DNA of 39,248 nucleotides, taken from assembly GCA_964544475.1 (NCBI GenBank), contig CAZJBS010000028.1:1-39248 (forward strand), in the 5' to 3' direction. The DNA comes from CAZJBS01 sp964544475 (GTDB lineage Bacteria; CLD3; SB21). Made by a program: the position numbers and the translations under genes. The notes below the pieces were generated by a model. The model searched no databases. It was not told the DNA's origin and saw only the letters and a list, made by a program, of their open reading frames with translations. This document shows, in pieces, positions 15,029-22,683 of this stretch. The stretch's first letter is position 1. The number at the start of each line of letters is the position of its first letter.

Positions 15029-15456
15029 GATTCGCGTCCGAAAATGCGTGCCTTGGCGGCAAACGCGGCCGTAGGCGCGGCGATGGGATCAGCCATCACA
15101 GGATCGACGGGGAGGCGGATCTTGTCAGCTGAGATGTCTTTCAGAATACTCATGGCGTTGTCATATCGTTTCTGGATGGCGTCCGGGATCGCTTCCCTTC
15201 CTTCGTAGAGGTAGTATATCGCCAGATCACGTGTGAGCTCCTTGACCAGGTTTGGGGCAGCCGTGAACGGCACGGTATACAGCTTCGAACAGTATCCGTC
15301 AACCACAGTCTGAGCGCGTGTAATCACGGGGTTGACCACATCCACATCGATCACCTGACCGGTGCCGTCGCCAGACAGGTTCGCCGTCACGCGTGTTTTG
15401 AGCACGCTTTCGATGCTTGGGGTTCCGTCCAATGTCCGTGCAACGCAGTACGCCAT
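15025..15456 (-). CDS. Mu gp36-like protein (DUF1320 type), head completion
   Basis: A 143-residue protein when started at the ATG at 15456 (MAYCVARTLDGTPSIESVLK), which has AAAAAGGAGC just upstream; the longer reading to 15507 lacks a ribosome binding site. The section VVDGYCSKLYTVPFTAAPNL followed by LVKELTRDLAIYYLY is characteristic of gp36-like adaptor proteins. It is the first gene of the leftward late operon. Confidence 0.75.
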   Translation of the reverse strand: MAYCVARTLDGTPSIESVLKTRVTANLSGDGTGQVIDVDVVNPVITRAQTVVDGYCSKLYTVPFTAAPNLVKELTRDLAIYYLYEGREAIPDAIQKRYDNAMSILKDISADKIRLPVDPVMADPIAAPTAAFAAKARIFGRES

Positions 15457-15502
15457 TTTGCTCCTTTTTGCCTGCAGAAAATCTACGACACAAAGGGCCG
15501 CA

Positions 15503-15536
15503 ATCATAACTATCTTTACCCATTAGTACTAATGGG
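15503..15536 (-). promoter_or_regulatory. Candidate leftward late promoter with 18-bp palindrome
   Basis: The minus strand has TATGAT (15508-15503) as a -10 element but no good -35. Instead a perfect 18-bp inverted repeat, CCCATTAGTACTAATGGG (15519-15536), covers the -35 area. This layout is typical of promoters needing an activator, as Mu late promoters need C. It sits 47 bp upstream of the gp36-like start. Inferred. Confidence 0.5.
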
Positions 15537-15634
15537 GCGGAAGCGTGCGGATATGGCGTCCCTCGTGCGTAAATTGTAGGTGTGGAGTTACACCAAAACG
15601 GGAAGCGTATGATCGGACGTTCTAGCGTATCGGG

Positions 15635-15875
15635 TGTTCAACTGGGTGTTCAACAAGCTGTCCAGATGACTCTGTCCAGCGGGTGTTCAAAGGACTGTTC
15701 AAACGACTGTTCACGGCTGTTCAGCTTGGTGTTCAACAAAGCTGTCCAGATAACTGTCCAGCAGATGTTCAGAAGACTGCTGTTCACCTACTGTTCAAAT
15801 GGTTGTTCACGACTGTTCAAGCTGGGTGTTCAAATGGGTGTTCATGCAAACTGTTCAGCATCTGTCCAGTGAACA
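15635..15875 (+). repeat. Array of 20 TGTTCA/TGTCCA hexamers, about 12-bp period
   Basis: Between the divergent late operons TGTTCA occurs 15 times and TGTCCA 5 times, all in the same orientation. First bases are at 15635, 15647, 15659, 15673, 15684, 15696, 15708, 15718, 15730, 15743, 15755, 15766, 15781, 15792, 15804, 15814, 15827, 15839, 15852 and 15863. Intervals are 10-15 bp with a mean of 12.0, and one inverted copy (TGAACA) closes the array at 15870. Spacers differ in sequence. The likely role is a multisite protein-binding region (late activator, enhancer, replication or packaging site). The 96-codon ORF across it reads as VQ/CS repeats and is not believed. Confidence 0.85.
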
Positions 15876-15904
15876 CCAGTCAATACAGGTAGGATGTAAT
15901 CGAC

Positions 15905-16471
15905 ATGGAGACTACTTCGAATACCGTTCCGGCCGCTAAAGACGGGCTTAACAACCAAGAAATGCTTGAGTTAACACTCAGGTCTGTCTTCCAGAACGCC
16001 TGGCAAGGTGTAAAATCCATACGCCTGAAAATGCCGGTCACGGTAGACAGCGACGGTGTAAAAGAGTCCTCTCATGTGCTGTGCAGACTGGACAGTTTTG
16101 ACATGGGGGAGATATTCAAATTCCTGCGCAGGGGTATCAACCGTTGCCGGGCGGAGGAGGGTCAGGAGCCCCTCTTTACACGCATCGTGGACAGTCCGGA
16201 TCCGGAAGCTGAATTTGACAGGCAATTGTTCGACCTGAAGGCCGACCTCCTTGAGGACGCCCGGGATGCGCGCAAGGATGGCAAGACAGATGACCTGCTC
16301 AAGATCGTCGACCGCATCAACAAAATCCAGGACAGCAATCGCCGGCGTGTGACGATCAACAAAGTCGACCTGAAACTGGCCGTGTCGCTGGCCAAGACCT
16401 TCGATCCGGACGTGACCGAAGACCGGGTCATTGAGATACTCGAATTCGAACGCCGGAGAATGGGCAAATGA
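15905..16471 (+). CDS. Probable terminase small subunit
   Basis: A 188-residue, mostly helical, charged protein (METTSNTVPAAKDGLNNQEM ... DRVIEILEFERRRMGK). It is the first gene of the rightward late block, and its stop overlaps the terminase large subunit start (ATGA). In Mu-like phages this slot holds the small terminase (gp27 type). No HTH is clearly visible; called by position. Confidence 0.55.
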   Translation: METTSNTVPAAKDGLNNQEMLELTLRSVFQNAWQGVKSIRLKMPVTVDSDGVKESSHVLCRLDSFDMGEIFKFLRRGINRCRAEEGQEPLFTRIVDSPDPEAEFDRQLFDLKADLLEDARDARKDGKTDDLLKIVDRINKIQDSNRRRVTINKVDLKLAVSLAKTFDPDVTEDRVIEILEFERRRMGK

Positions 16472-18000
16472 GCGAGTCTCTGTCCCACCTGATTGCCGAC
16501 ATCGACGCGAGACGCCGGCAGCTGGAAGCTCAAAAGGAACGCTTCGATCCGGCCGCGTCATTCTCAATTATCGACAAAAATGAACGGCTAGGGAAGGCAC
16601 GTGCGGATGAGCTGTTCTTTGCGCGTGAATACATGCCCGATATATTCGACAAAAACTTCGGTGCGGTGCATCGTGAGTGGCTCTGTATCTTCAACAGACG
16701 CGAGCACGAGTTGCACAACATCCAGGGTCCTCGCTTCCATGGCAAGTCGGCGCTGCTGCGCGCCGTGCGAATCCATCACATGCTCTTCAGGAGCTTCCGG
16801 TCGGGCTTGCGCGTTGGGGAGCGCCTTGAGGACGCCCAAGCTGAGATTGAGGCTACAATGGTCGAATTTGAGTTGAATCCGCGTATCCTGCACGACTTTG
16901 GCGACGTCTCATCCGATAAGTGGTCGACGAAGTTCATCCGGCTAAATAACTGCGTGACATTGCAGGCCGGGTCGGTCAACGTGAAAGCGCGCGGTATCCT
17001 GCCGCGTCCGGACTGGGTCGAGATCGATGACTTCGAAGACCAGGAGAGTGCGGCGAATCCCGATCGCGGCCGCAAGAAACTCGAATGGCTGATCAACGAG
17101 CTCTATCTCGCGTGTTCGAAGGACAGCAACATTGCCTGGCTATCGAACAATCTTTCCCTCGACTCCGCCGCGAACCAATACAAAGAAATCCTAAAAGAGA
17201 CTCCGCGTCCAAAGCTGCACTGTCACGTCTACAAAGCGCTGTCGACAGAGGCGGACGGCGCATCATTCCGTGCGCTCTGGCCTGAAGCGTGGACCGTCGA
17301 GGAACTCCATCTGTTGCGGGAGACGGTGGGATTCGCCGCTTTCGAGGCGGAAATGCAGCAGAACCCGGTTCGGCCTGGCGAAAAGTTCAAGCCCGAGTGG
17401 ATGACGACGGTCGAACTGTCAGAGATCGAGAAGTCGAAAACGTCCCGGCGCGTCGGGATGTTCCTCGATCCGTCGTATGGTACGTCCGACGCCGCTTGCT
17501 ACAAGGCGTGGATCGTGATGTCCACCGACGGCAAGTATTTCGACATCATCGACTGCTGGGTGCGTCAGGCGAGCGTTCTGGCCATGTTCCATGCGGGATT
17601 TGATCTGTATGCAAAGTGGAACGGATGGAACATCACCGTATGCAGATGGGAAACGACACTCAGCAATGTCCTGCTTAAAGCGGATTACTTCGCTGTCTCG
17701 AAAGAGCGCGGCGAGAAGATGCCGCTTGGCGATCATGTCGATACGACAAACAAGGACATAAGGATCGAGTCGCTCTCGATGCCGATCGAGACCGGCGTCC
17801 TTCGCTTCGCGACGCAGCACGGACAGATGTCGCAGGACATGAAGCGGCTCATAGAACAATTTACGAGCTACCCGCGCGGCCCGAAGGACGGACCCGACGC
17901 AACCGCAATGCTCTATCAACTGATGTTGCGCTCCGTGCGCGCGGCGTCCGAACCCGTTTACAAATCACTCGCCAAACGATTGCACAGGTGGAGACACTGA
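16468..18000 (+). CDS. Terminase large subunit (Mu gp28-like)
   Basis: A 510-residue protein with an ATPase and a nuclease domain. Walker A is GPRFHGKS at residues 87-94, and Walker B is WVEIDDFED with the acidic pair at residues 187-188. The C-terminal RNase H-like nuclease shows FLDPSYGTSDAACYKAW with its metal Asp near residue 333, and a further acidic patch in GPDATAMLY. It drives DNA packaging into the prohead. It overlaps the small subunit gene and is followed by the portal after 2 bases. Confidence 0.9.
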   Translation: MSESLSHLIADIDARRRQLEAQKERFDPAASFSIIDKNERLGKARADELFFAREYMPDIFDKNFGAVHREWLCIFNRREHELHNIQGPRFHGKSALLRAVRIHHMLFRSFRSGLRVGERLEDAQAEIEATMVEFELNPRILHDFGDVSSDKWSTKFIRLNNCVTLQAGSVNVKARGILPRPDWVEIDDFEDQESAANPDRGRKKLEWLINELYLACSKDSNIAWLSNNLSLDSAANQYKEILKETPRPKLHCHVYKALSTEADGASFRALWPEAWTVEELHLLRETVGFAAFEAEMQQNPVRPGEKFKPEWMTTVELSEIEKSKTSRRVGMFLDPSYGTSDAACYKAWIVMSTDGKYFDIIDCWVRQASVLAMFHAGFDLYAKWNGWNITVCRWETTLSNVLLKADYFAVSKERGEKMPLGDHVDTTNKDIRIESLSMPIETGVLRFATQHGQMSQDMKRLIEQFTSYPRGPKDGPDATAMLYQLMLRSVRAASEPVYKSLAKRLHRWRH

Positions 18001-18002
18001 CC

Positions 18003-19286
18003 ATGCCAGACATCACGACCAGTGAGATCAAACCACGCCGCACCCGGCTGCTCTTCAATGCGTTCACGATCACCCCGGGCGACATCACCCAGGCGCGCAA
18101 GAACGCCGAGCTTGGAAAACCCGAGCGGTATTTCGAAATACTCGATCACATCCGCACCCTCGATGGAGATCTGCGTGGCGATCTGGAGACGCGCCGTCTC
18201 GCTCTCTTGTCATTCGATTATCGGGTGATGGGCGAGGATGAGGCGCAGGTTGAATTCGTCAAAGACGTGATCACGCGACTTGATTATCAATCGCTCGCCA
18301 GTGCGCTCGCGGATGGAGTGTACTTCGGTATCCGCGTGCTCGATCTCGAATGGGAGAAGTTGGACGGCAAAATCCTGCCGACGCACTTCGACACGATCAA
18401 CGCAAAGTATCTGCTATCTGCCGTGCCGGCAGACACGAAAACAGGTCAGGGCAATCCGGCGTCCTCACATATCCGCTCTATCGCAGACGTCTTGTATTAT
18501 AGGAACACTGATCAGAACCTTATCCGTCTGTCGGAGTTCCCGACCGGCAAGCTCGTTATCGCAGATTTTTCAGACGTGTCCTACAAGCATCTGCCGATCA
18601 ACTTCACCGAGATGGGGCTTGGCGCGCTGTGTATGTATGCGTCGATCCTGCAGCATTACAACCTGCTCGACTGGGGCGCATTCAACGAGATCTTCGGGCA
18701 GCCGCTCCGCGTCGCGCAATATCCATCCGGACACCAGGTGCAGGATGAAATCACCAAAGCTGAAGAAGCCGTGAAGAGCCTCGCGACAGACGCTTACGCT
18801 GTTCTCTCCGATGCGATCAAGATCGTGTTTCCAGAAGTCAACCGCACCTCCAGCGTCGAGACATATGACAAACTCGACGAGAAAGCCGCGAAGAAAAAGA
18901 CGCGGGCGATCCTGGGCGAGACGCTGACAGCTGACAGTGGGGGTACGGGCAGCTACGCGCTTGGTATGGTGCACAACGGCGTGCGCCTGGAGAAAGTTGT
19001 CAGCGATGCGCATTACATCAAGCGCGTCATCAAGCGCCAGATCATAGATCCTTTGCTTGCCTACAACTTTGCGAAGCCGGACTACTCCATCGCCGTCGAC
19101 ATCCCTGTCAAGGCATCGCAGAACCTTGCCAGCGAAATCCTTGTGGATCGCGAGGCGTACGAGATGGGCATGGAACTCAGCAAATCGCAGATGCGCGCAA
19201 AATACGGCTGGCGCGTACCGGCCGACGACGCCGACAAACTCATCAAACCCGCAGGCTCCGGCCTGTCGGCTCTCCTGGGACAATAG
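18003..19286 (+). CDS. Portal protein (DUF935, Mu gp29-like)
   Basis: A 427-residue protein from the ATG at 18003 (MPDITTSEIKPRRTRLLFNA), with AGGTGGAG upstream. The region around GDITQARKNAELGKPERYFE and LFSVDYR-like text (LALLSFDYRVMGEDEAQVEF) is typical of DUF935 portals, as is LGQTLTADSGG-like sequence (ILGETLTADSGGTGSYALGM). It forms the ring through which DNA enters the head. In Mu the next gene is F; here it is a palindromic repeat cluster and then the gpG-like gene. Confidence 0.9.
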   Translation: MPDITTSEIKPRRTRLLFNAFTITPGDITQARKNAELGKPERYFEILDHIRTLDGDLRGDLETRRLALLSFDYRVMGEDEAQVEFVKDVITRLDYQSLASALADGVYFGIRVLDLEWEKLDGKILPTHFDTINAKYLLSAVPADTKTGQGNPASSHIRSIADVLYYRNTDQNLIRLSEFPTGKLVIADFSDVSYKHLPINFTEMGLGALCMYASILQHYNLLDWGAFNEIFGQPLRVAQYPSGHQVQDEITKAEEAVKSLATDAYAVLSDAIKIVFPEVNRTSSVETYDKLDEKAAKKKTRAILGETLTADSGGTGSYALGMVHNGVRLEKVVSDAHYIKRVIKRQIIDPLLAYNFAKPDYSIAVDIPVKASQNLASEILVDREAYEMGMELSKSQMRAKYGWRVPADDADKLIKPAGSGLSALLGQ

Positions 19287-19293
19287 TTATGTC

Positions 19294-19490
19294 GCTCCCG
19301 CGCAAGCGGGAGCCTCAAAAAGAATTCAAGACACCCGCTTTCGCGGGTGTGACAGAAAAAGAAGGGTGTCGCTCCCGCGCTTGCCCTGAGCGTGGTCGAA
19401 GGGAAAGCGGGAGCCTCAAAAAGAATTCAAGACACCCGCTTTCGCGGGTGTGACAGAAAAAGAAGGTGTCGCTCCCGCGCAAGCGGGAGC
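19294..19490. repeat. REP-like palindrome cluster between portal and gpG-like gene
   Basis: Three GCTCCCGC...GCGGGAGC hairpins (19294-19313, 19371-19414, 19471-19490) alternate with two ACACCCGC-TTTC-GCGGGTGT hairpins (19331-19350 and 19432-19451). A 60-bp stretch is repeated exactly (19306-19365 and 19407-19466). The middle hairpin has its loop replaced by a CCCTGAGCG...TCGAAGGG element, itself of a type widespread in bacterial intergenic DNA. These look like host-type intergenic repeats that entered the phage. Confidence 0.85.
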
Positions 19491-19497
19491 CTTCTAA

Positions 19498-20102
19498 ATG
19501 AACGACGTATCCGACAAACTCCGGCAGTTCCTCGACAAAGTCTACTCCGTGCGCATGCTGGAGGCGGCCGGCAATCATGCCATCGCGCTGATCAAACTCC
19601 GCGTGCAGTCCGGCGTGGATCTGTCGAGAAATCCTTTTCAGGCGTACACGCTCGCGTATCAACGCCAGAAGATCAGGGATGGCGCGTACTCGGGACGCGT
19701 CGATCTGACCGCANNNNNNNNNNNNNNNNNNNNNNNNNNNNNNNNNNNNNNNNNNNNNNNNNNNNNNNNNNNNNNNNNNNNNNNNNNNNNNNNNNNNNNN
19801 NNNNNNNNNNNNNTCAACGCCAGAAGATCAGGGATGGCGCGTACTCGGGACGCGTCGATCTGACCGCAACCGGCGCGATGCTGAGAGACATGAAGGTCAA
19901 CGTCACTCGAAATCTTGACAGTGCACTATTCGAAATGGAAGTCGGCTATATCGAAGGCAAGTCAGACAAGTCTCCTGGCGGCGCTATCGACAAGGCGCGC
20001 TGGCACAACGTCGAGGGGGCGGGAAAAAGAAAAGTCAAGCGCACCTTCGTCGGTCTGACCGACCAGGAGCGTACTCAGATATTCAATAAACTACGTCCGT
20101 AA
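19498..20102 (+). CDS. gpG-like virion morphogenesis protein (interrupted by assembly gap)
   Basis: The reading starts at 19498 (MNDVSDKLRQFLDKVYSVRM) and reaches the N gap at 19714. After the gap the same 55 bases recur and the frame continues to 20102 (TGAMLRDMKVNVTRNLDSAL ... IFNKLRP). Collapsing the duplicate gives a continuous 149-residue protein. Size and the pattern around GYIEGKSDKSPGGAIDKARW and TFVGLTDQERTQIF fit the Mu gpG/virion morphogenesis type (tail completion). It is the last gene before a strong terminator. Confidence 0.7.
19714..19813. other. 100-N assembly gap with identical 55-bp flanks
   Basis: Bases 19659-19713 and 19814-19868 are identical. The gap therefore joins two contig ends that overlap, and the real sequence probably lacks both the Ns and one copy. 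Confidence 0.9.
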
Positions 20103-20156
20103 AGTCCGGCCAGTCCGGGCGTCCAGGGTTCTTTGACAAGATTTTCCAAAGCGTAA

Positions 20157-20184
20157 AAAAGCCCCGTCATGAGGCGGGGCTTTT
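20157..20184. terminator. Bidirectional intrinsic terminator
   Basis: AAAAGCCCCG, an 8-base loop, then CGGGGCTTTT. It ends the rightward gpG-like unit and the leftward repressor operon. Confidence 0.85.
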
Positions 20185-20222
20185 GGTGTCATTTCCACGG
20201 GCCGTGATTGGTCAAAATGTGA

Positions 20223-20615
20223 TCACGGATGATTGAAGGGGAACCAGTCCGATCTGATAAACCAGTATTGAAACGCGAATCCGTAGTGTCTGGCAGTATC
20301 CGGAATGTCTACTGAATGAAAGACGGTGATGGTATCGCCTGGCCAGAGCGTATCGATTCTCACGGTGTCTGTCCCAGCGATGCTATTGGTTGCGGAGTCC
20401 ATCGCAAAAATAATGTGCCTGATCTGTCGAATAGCGATATCGTCATTGATGTTTTTGACAAGGATCAGAGCATCGATCCGAGACTGTCCATTTTCTTCGA
20501 CTTTGCGGATATCTAGAAACGTATTCTTGATAAATAATTCATCGCCGGTCTCGTCTCCTGCGCGGTCGCAGGAGGCCGCGAATAGCATGGAAACTCCAAA
20601 GATGTAACGTAACAC
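20223..20615 (-). CDS. Lysogeny-operon lipoprotein
   Basis: A 130-residue protein from a GTG at 20615 with AAAGGTAATTCT before it; the longer reading overlaps the upstream gene. The N-terminus is a lipoprotein signal (FGVSMLFAASCDRAG, Cys in AASC). The mature part is a single beta-rich domain (DIRKVEENGQSRIDALILVK ... WPGDTITVFHSVDI) like a small FxLYD or DUF3426 type domain. It is the last gene of the repressor operon, so it should be made in the lysogen. A surface role, for example superinfection exclusion, is inferred. Confidence 0.6.
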   Translation of the reverse strand: MLRYIFGVSMLFAASCDRAGDETGDELFIKNTFLDIRKVEENGQSRIDALILVKNINDDIAIRQIRHIIFAMDSATNSIAGTDTVRIDTLWPGDTITVFHSVDIPDTARHYGFAFQYWFIRSDWFPFNHP

Positions 20616-20619
20616 AGAA

Positions 20620-21018
20620 TTACCTTTCGATTGTGAATCCGATACCGGTCTCGACGACATAGACATCGTTATACGTGATCAGCCGCACCCTCACGCTCGG
20701 GAGTCCGGATCGATGGAGAATGTATCCTATCGACGCGAATGGTATCAGCGACCGGTCGGTCATCACGCCTCCGGACAGGAGCACGCCGTAAACCTGGCAC
20801 CCCGACTCGGCGGACGCCCGATATCGTACCTGTCGCCGGTCCGTAGTGACCGCGTTGGACATACCAAAATAGAAACTCGGTTGTGACTGCGTATGAAAGA
20901 ACGAAGTCACGACTTCAGAATTGGAACGATAACAACCCATCAGGACACCATACGATTGCCCATGGACGGCGCTGAGCGACAAGCCCAGCAGCAAACATAT
21001 GAACAGCATCCATTTCAT
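20620..21018 (-). CDS. Exported small beta-rich protein in the repressor operon
   Basis: A 132-residue protein with a clear signal peptide (MKWMLFICLLLGLSLSAVHG, then QSYG). The mature part is built of short amphipathic strands with glycines (SYGVLMGCY, GCQVYGVLLSGG, PFASIGYIL, YVVETGIGFTIER), suggesting a small outer-membrane barrel or a periplasmic protein. AAAGGTAATGTG precedes the ATG. It lies between the repressor and a lipoprotein, all on the same strand with short gaps, and so is probably expressed from the repressor promoter. Confidence 0.6.
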   Translation of the reverse strand: MKWMLFICLLLGLSLSAVHGQSYGVLMGCYRSNSEVVTSFFHTQSQPSFYFGMSNAVTTDRRQVRYRASAESGCQVYGVLLSGGVMTDRSLIPFASIGYILHRSGLPSVRVRLITYNDVYVVETGIGFTIER

Positions 21019-21053
21019 CACATTACCTTTCAGCGGGCCAATGGCCCTGGGGG

Positions 21054-21710
21054 TTAGAAATAACGGAACACACCGCGCACAATGAATGCACGTCTGATAT
21101 ACTGAACAACTCTCGATTTGTCTGCATCAAGATTCAGCGGAATCAGCTCATAGCCTTGTAGGTGCTTCCTGACGCGCTTGACCGTAGTATCTTCTTCGAG
21201 TATCAATGCATAGTCTCTATTGTTACGTATCGCATGCACCGGGACCTCCTCAACAAATATGTAGTCCTTGTCTCGGTATTCTGGGTCCATACTATTTCCG
21301 CTGACGCGCAAAGCTATGACTTTATCTGATAAATCCAAAGGCAACTCAAATTCTTCGTCAACTGGTACATCATCAAATCCACCGCCACCGGCCGATACAA
21401 AATTCACAACCTGCACTTTGGACACACGCTTATGTCTTGATTTTATCGTTGACCTTATCGTGATAGGTTCGGGAACAACTGATGAGGCGCGCTCCCGCCC
21501 ATACACGATCCAATCGAGCGTTTTGCCGCCTCTATCGACAAGGTATCGAATCTGATTCAAATCCGGTTTTGTTTTGTTGAGCTCCCAGTCGCTTATGCTG
21601 ACTTTGCTCTTCAGCCCCATTTCTAATGCCAATTCTTCTTGCGACAGATGGAGTTCGATCCTGATCTGTCGAATCCTCGCCCCCAGGCTCGGCTCCTGGT
21701 GGTGCTCCAT
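21054..21710 (-). CDS. S24-family phage repressor (CI/LexA-like)
   Basis: A 218-residue protein. Residues about 10-65 are an XRE-type HTH (RIRQIRIELHLSQEELALEM ... SISDWE). The C-terminal half is an S24 peptidase: cleavage site Ala107-Gly108 in FVSAGGGG, catalytic Ser140 in GNSMDPEY, and catalytic Lys178 in TTVKRVRKH. RecA-stimulated self-cleavage, and so SOS induction, is expected from the family. Mu itself does not use a LexA-like repressor. It is divergent from the Ner-like gene, with an operator between them. Confidence 0.93.
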   Translation of the reverse strand: MEHHQEPSLGARIRQIRIELHLSQEELALEMGLKSKVSISDWELNKTKPDLNQIRYLVDRGGKTLDWIVYGRERASSVVPEPITIRSTIKSRHKRVSKVQVVNFVSAGGGGFDDVPVDEEFELPLDLSDKVIALRVSGNSMDPEYRDKDYIFVEEVPVHAIRNNRDYALILEEDTTVKRVRKHLQGYELIPLNLDADKSRVVQYIRRAFIVRGVFRYF

Positions 21711-21740
21711 AATCCTTGTTGTGTTAAGTATATAAGATTT

Positions 21741-21785
21741 AACCTTACTTTTCCTCTTGACATTAGTAAGGTTTGAACTTATATT
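21741..21785 (+). promoter_or_regulatory. Early rightward promoter overlapped by operator
   Basis: TTGACA (21757-21762), 17 bp, TATATT (21780-21785): a near-consensus sigma70 promoter for the early operon. A 9-bp inverted repeat AACCTTACT (21741-21749) / AGTAAGGTT (21765-21773) brackets the -35, fitting binding by a dimeric repressor. Confidence 0.85.
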
Positions 21786-21786
21786 A

Positions 21787-21809
21787 AATTGTAATAATGC
21801 AATTGTAAT
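21787..21809 (+). promoter_or_regulatory. Direct repeats AATTGTAAT downstream of early promoter
   Basis: Two copies, 21787-21795 and 21801-21809, 14 bp apart, just past the -10 and around the transcription start. They also form ATTG...CAAT. Candidate sites for the Ner/Cro-like protein encoded next. Inferred. Confidence 0.45.
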
Positions 21810-21851
21810 GTAAGCTCTCGATGAACGGAAAGCAAGCTGAAAGGTCAGTCG

Positions 21852-22049
21852 GTGGACGGAAAGATTATTGGGTTAAAGAAGAAGATGCTCGATTACGATG
21901 TGAAGCCGGTTGATCTCGTTAATTGGTTTGGCTGGACGTGGACCTATGTATCAAACGTCATGAGGGGTAGGCAGGATATCTCAGACAATCAAGTCCGGAG
22001 AATCGAGTCAGCATTACCAAAGATCAAATCAAAGAAAGGAGCGGCATGA
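21852..22049 (+). CDS. Ner/Cro-like small HTH regulator
   Basis: A 65-residue protein from a GTG with AAAGGTCAG before it. It is a single HTH domain (LKKKMLDYDVKPVDLVNWFG ... YVSNVMRGRQDISDNQVRRI). Its position as first gene of the early operon, divergent from the repressor, matches Ner of Mu or Cro. Its stop overlaps the next start. It likely shuts down early or repressor transcription. Confidence 0.75.
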   Translation: MDGKIIGLKKKMLDYDVKPVDLVNWFGWTWTYVSNVMRGRQDISDNQVRRIESALPKIKSKKGAA

Positions 22050-22426
22050 CCCGGTTGATCAACCGCGATGTGCTCCACATCGTCAAGGGGTGGAATAATT
22101 GCGGCAATGCTCTTATGAGCTCAGCGACACTCGCATTTTTTTTGAATCGCTATCGCGTCCTGATTCATGTTTGCCCGACTGAATTTTTTAAGGCTGTCGA
22201 GGCCTATCAGAGATTTGTGGTAGCGAATCACCCGTTTAAAGTAGAAAGACTGCAACCCCTTGAGGACGATATCGAGCGTGCATGTGAGGGGTTTTCCGTT
22301 TCATACGATGCATTTGAGAAATACTGTATCGAAGTGAAAGCACGGCGGGCGTCCCATTGTCGTCGCTTCAAACCTCGAAAGAAAAACGTCTGTAGTGGTC
22401 TTTCACTTTTACGTCGTGAATTCTAA
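22046..22426 (+). CDS. Unknown early protein, 126 aa
   Basis: A mostly helical protein (MTRLINRDVLHIVKGWNNCG ... KARRASHCRRFKPRKKN) with a basic Cys/His-containing tail. The start overlaps the stop of the Ner-like gene (ATGA), so it is translationally coupled to it. I do not recognise a family. Confidence 0.65.
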   Translation: MTRLINRDVLHIVKGWNNCGNALMSSATLAFFLNRYRVLIHVCPTEFFKAVEAYQRFVVANHPFKVERLQPLEDDIERACEGFSVSYDAFEKYCIEVKARRASHCRRFKPRKKNVCSGLSLLRREF

Positions 22427-22440
22427 AGAAAGGAGGATTT

Positions 22441-22683
22441 ATGTCCGGTCAAGAGATGCCGCGCTGTCGCTGTTGTAATCAACCGCCTGCGCTTTGTATT
22501 GGCTCTATCGTCCACACCTCTATCGACGATGGCCTGTCGTCGGCGCGAAATAGCTCCGACGAGTGTATTCGTCGAGCAATCGATTATGAAAAGGCGAATC
22601 TCAAGCGCTCCTCACTGATTACCGGTCTCCTCCGGCTTCTGCGTAAACGTCAAAAAGAATCCATCAAGCGTCAGCCGCTATGA
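22441..22683 (+). CDS. Small Cys-containing early protein, 80 aa
   Basis: The N-terminus has CRCCNQPPALC, a possible half zinc-binding site. The rest is helical and ends very basic (LLRLLRKRQKESIKRQPL). AAAGGAGGATTT gives a strong ribosome binding site. Function unknown. Confidence 0.6.
   Translation: MSGQEMPRCRCCNQPPALCIGSIVHTSIDDGLSSARNSSDECIRRAIDYEKANLKRSSLITGLLRLLRKRQKESIKRQPL

Noticed and set aside
15582..15872. 96-codon ORF across the hexamer array
   Set aside because: Its residues merely reflect the TGTTCA repeats (VQ, CS, LF in turn), intervals are not multiples of three so the motif changes frame, and no ribosome binding site is seen.
15635..15875. CRISPR array reading of the hexamer repeats
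   Set aside because: Repeat units are 6 bp with about 6-bp spacers; CRISPR repeats are about 25-40 bp and there are no cas genes.
19392..20102. 236-codon ORF running through the palindrome cluster and the N gap
   Set aside because: Its first part translates the REP-like repeats and the upstream gpG region in another frame; only the part after the gap belongs to the gpG-like gene.
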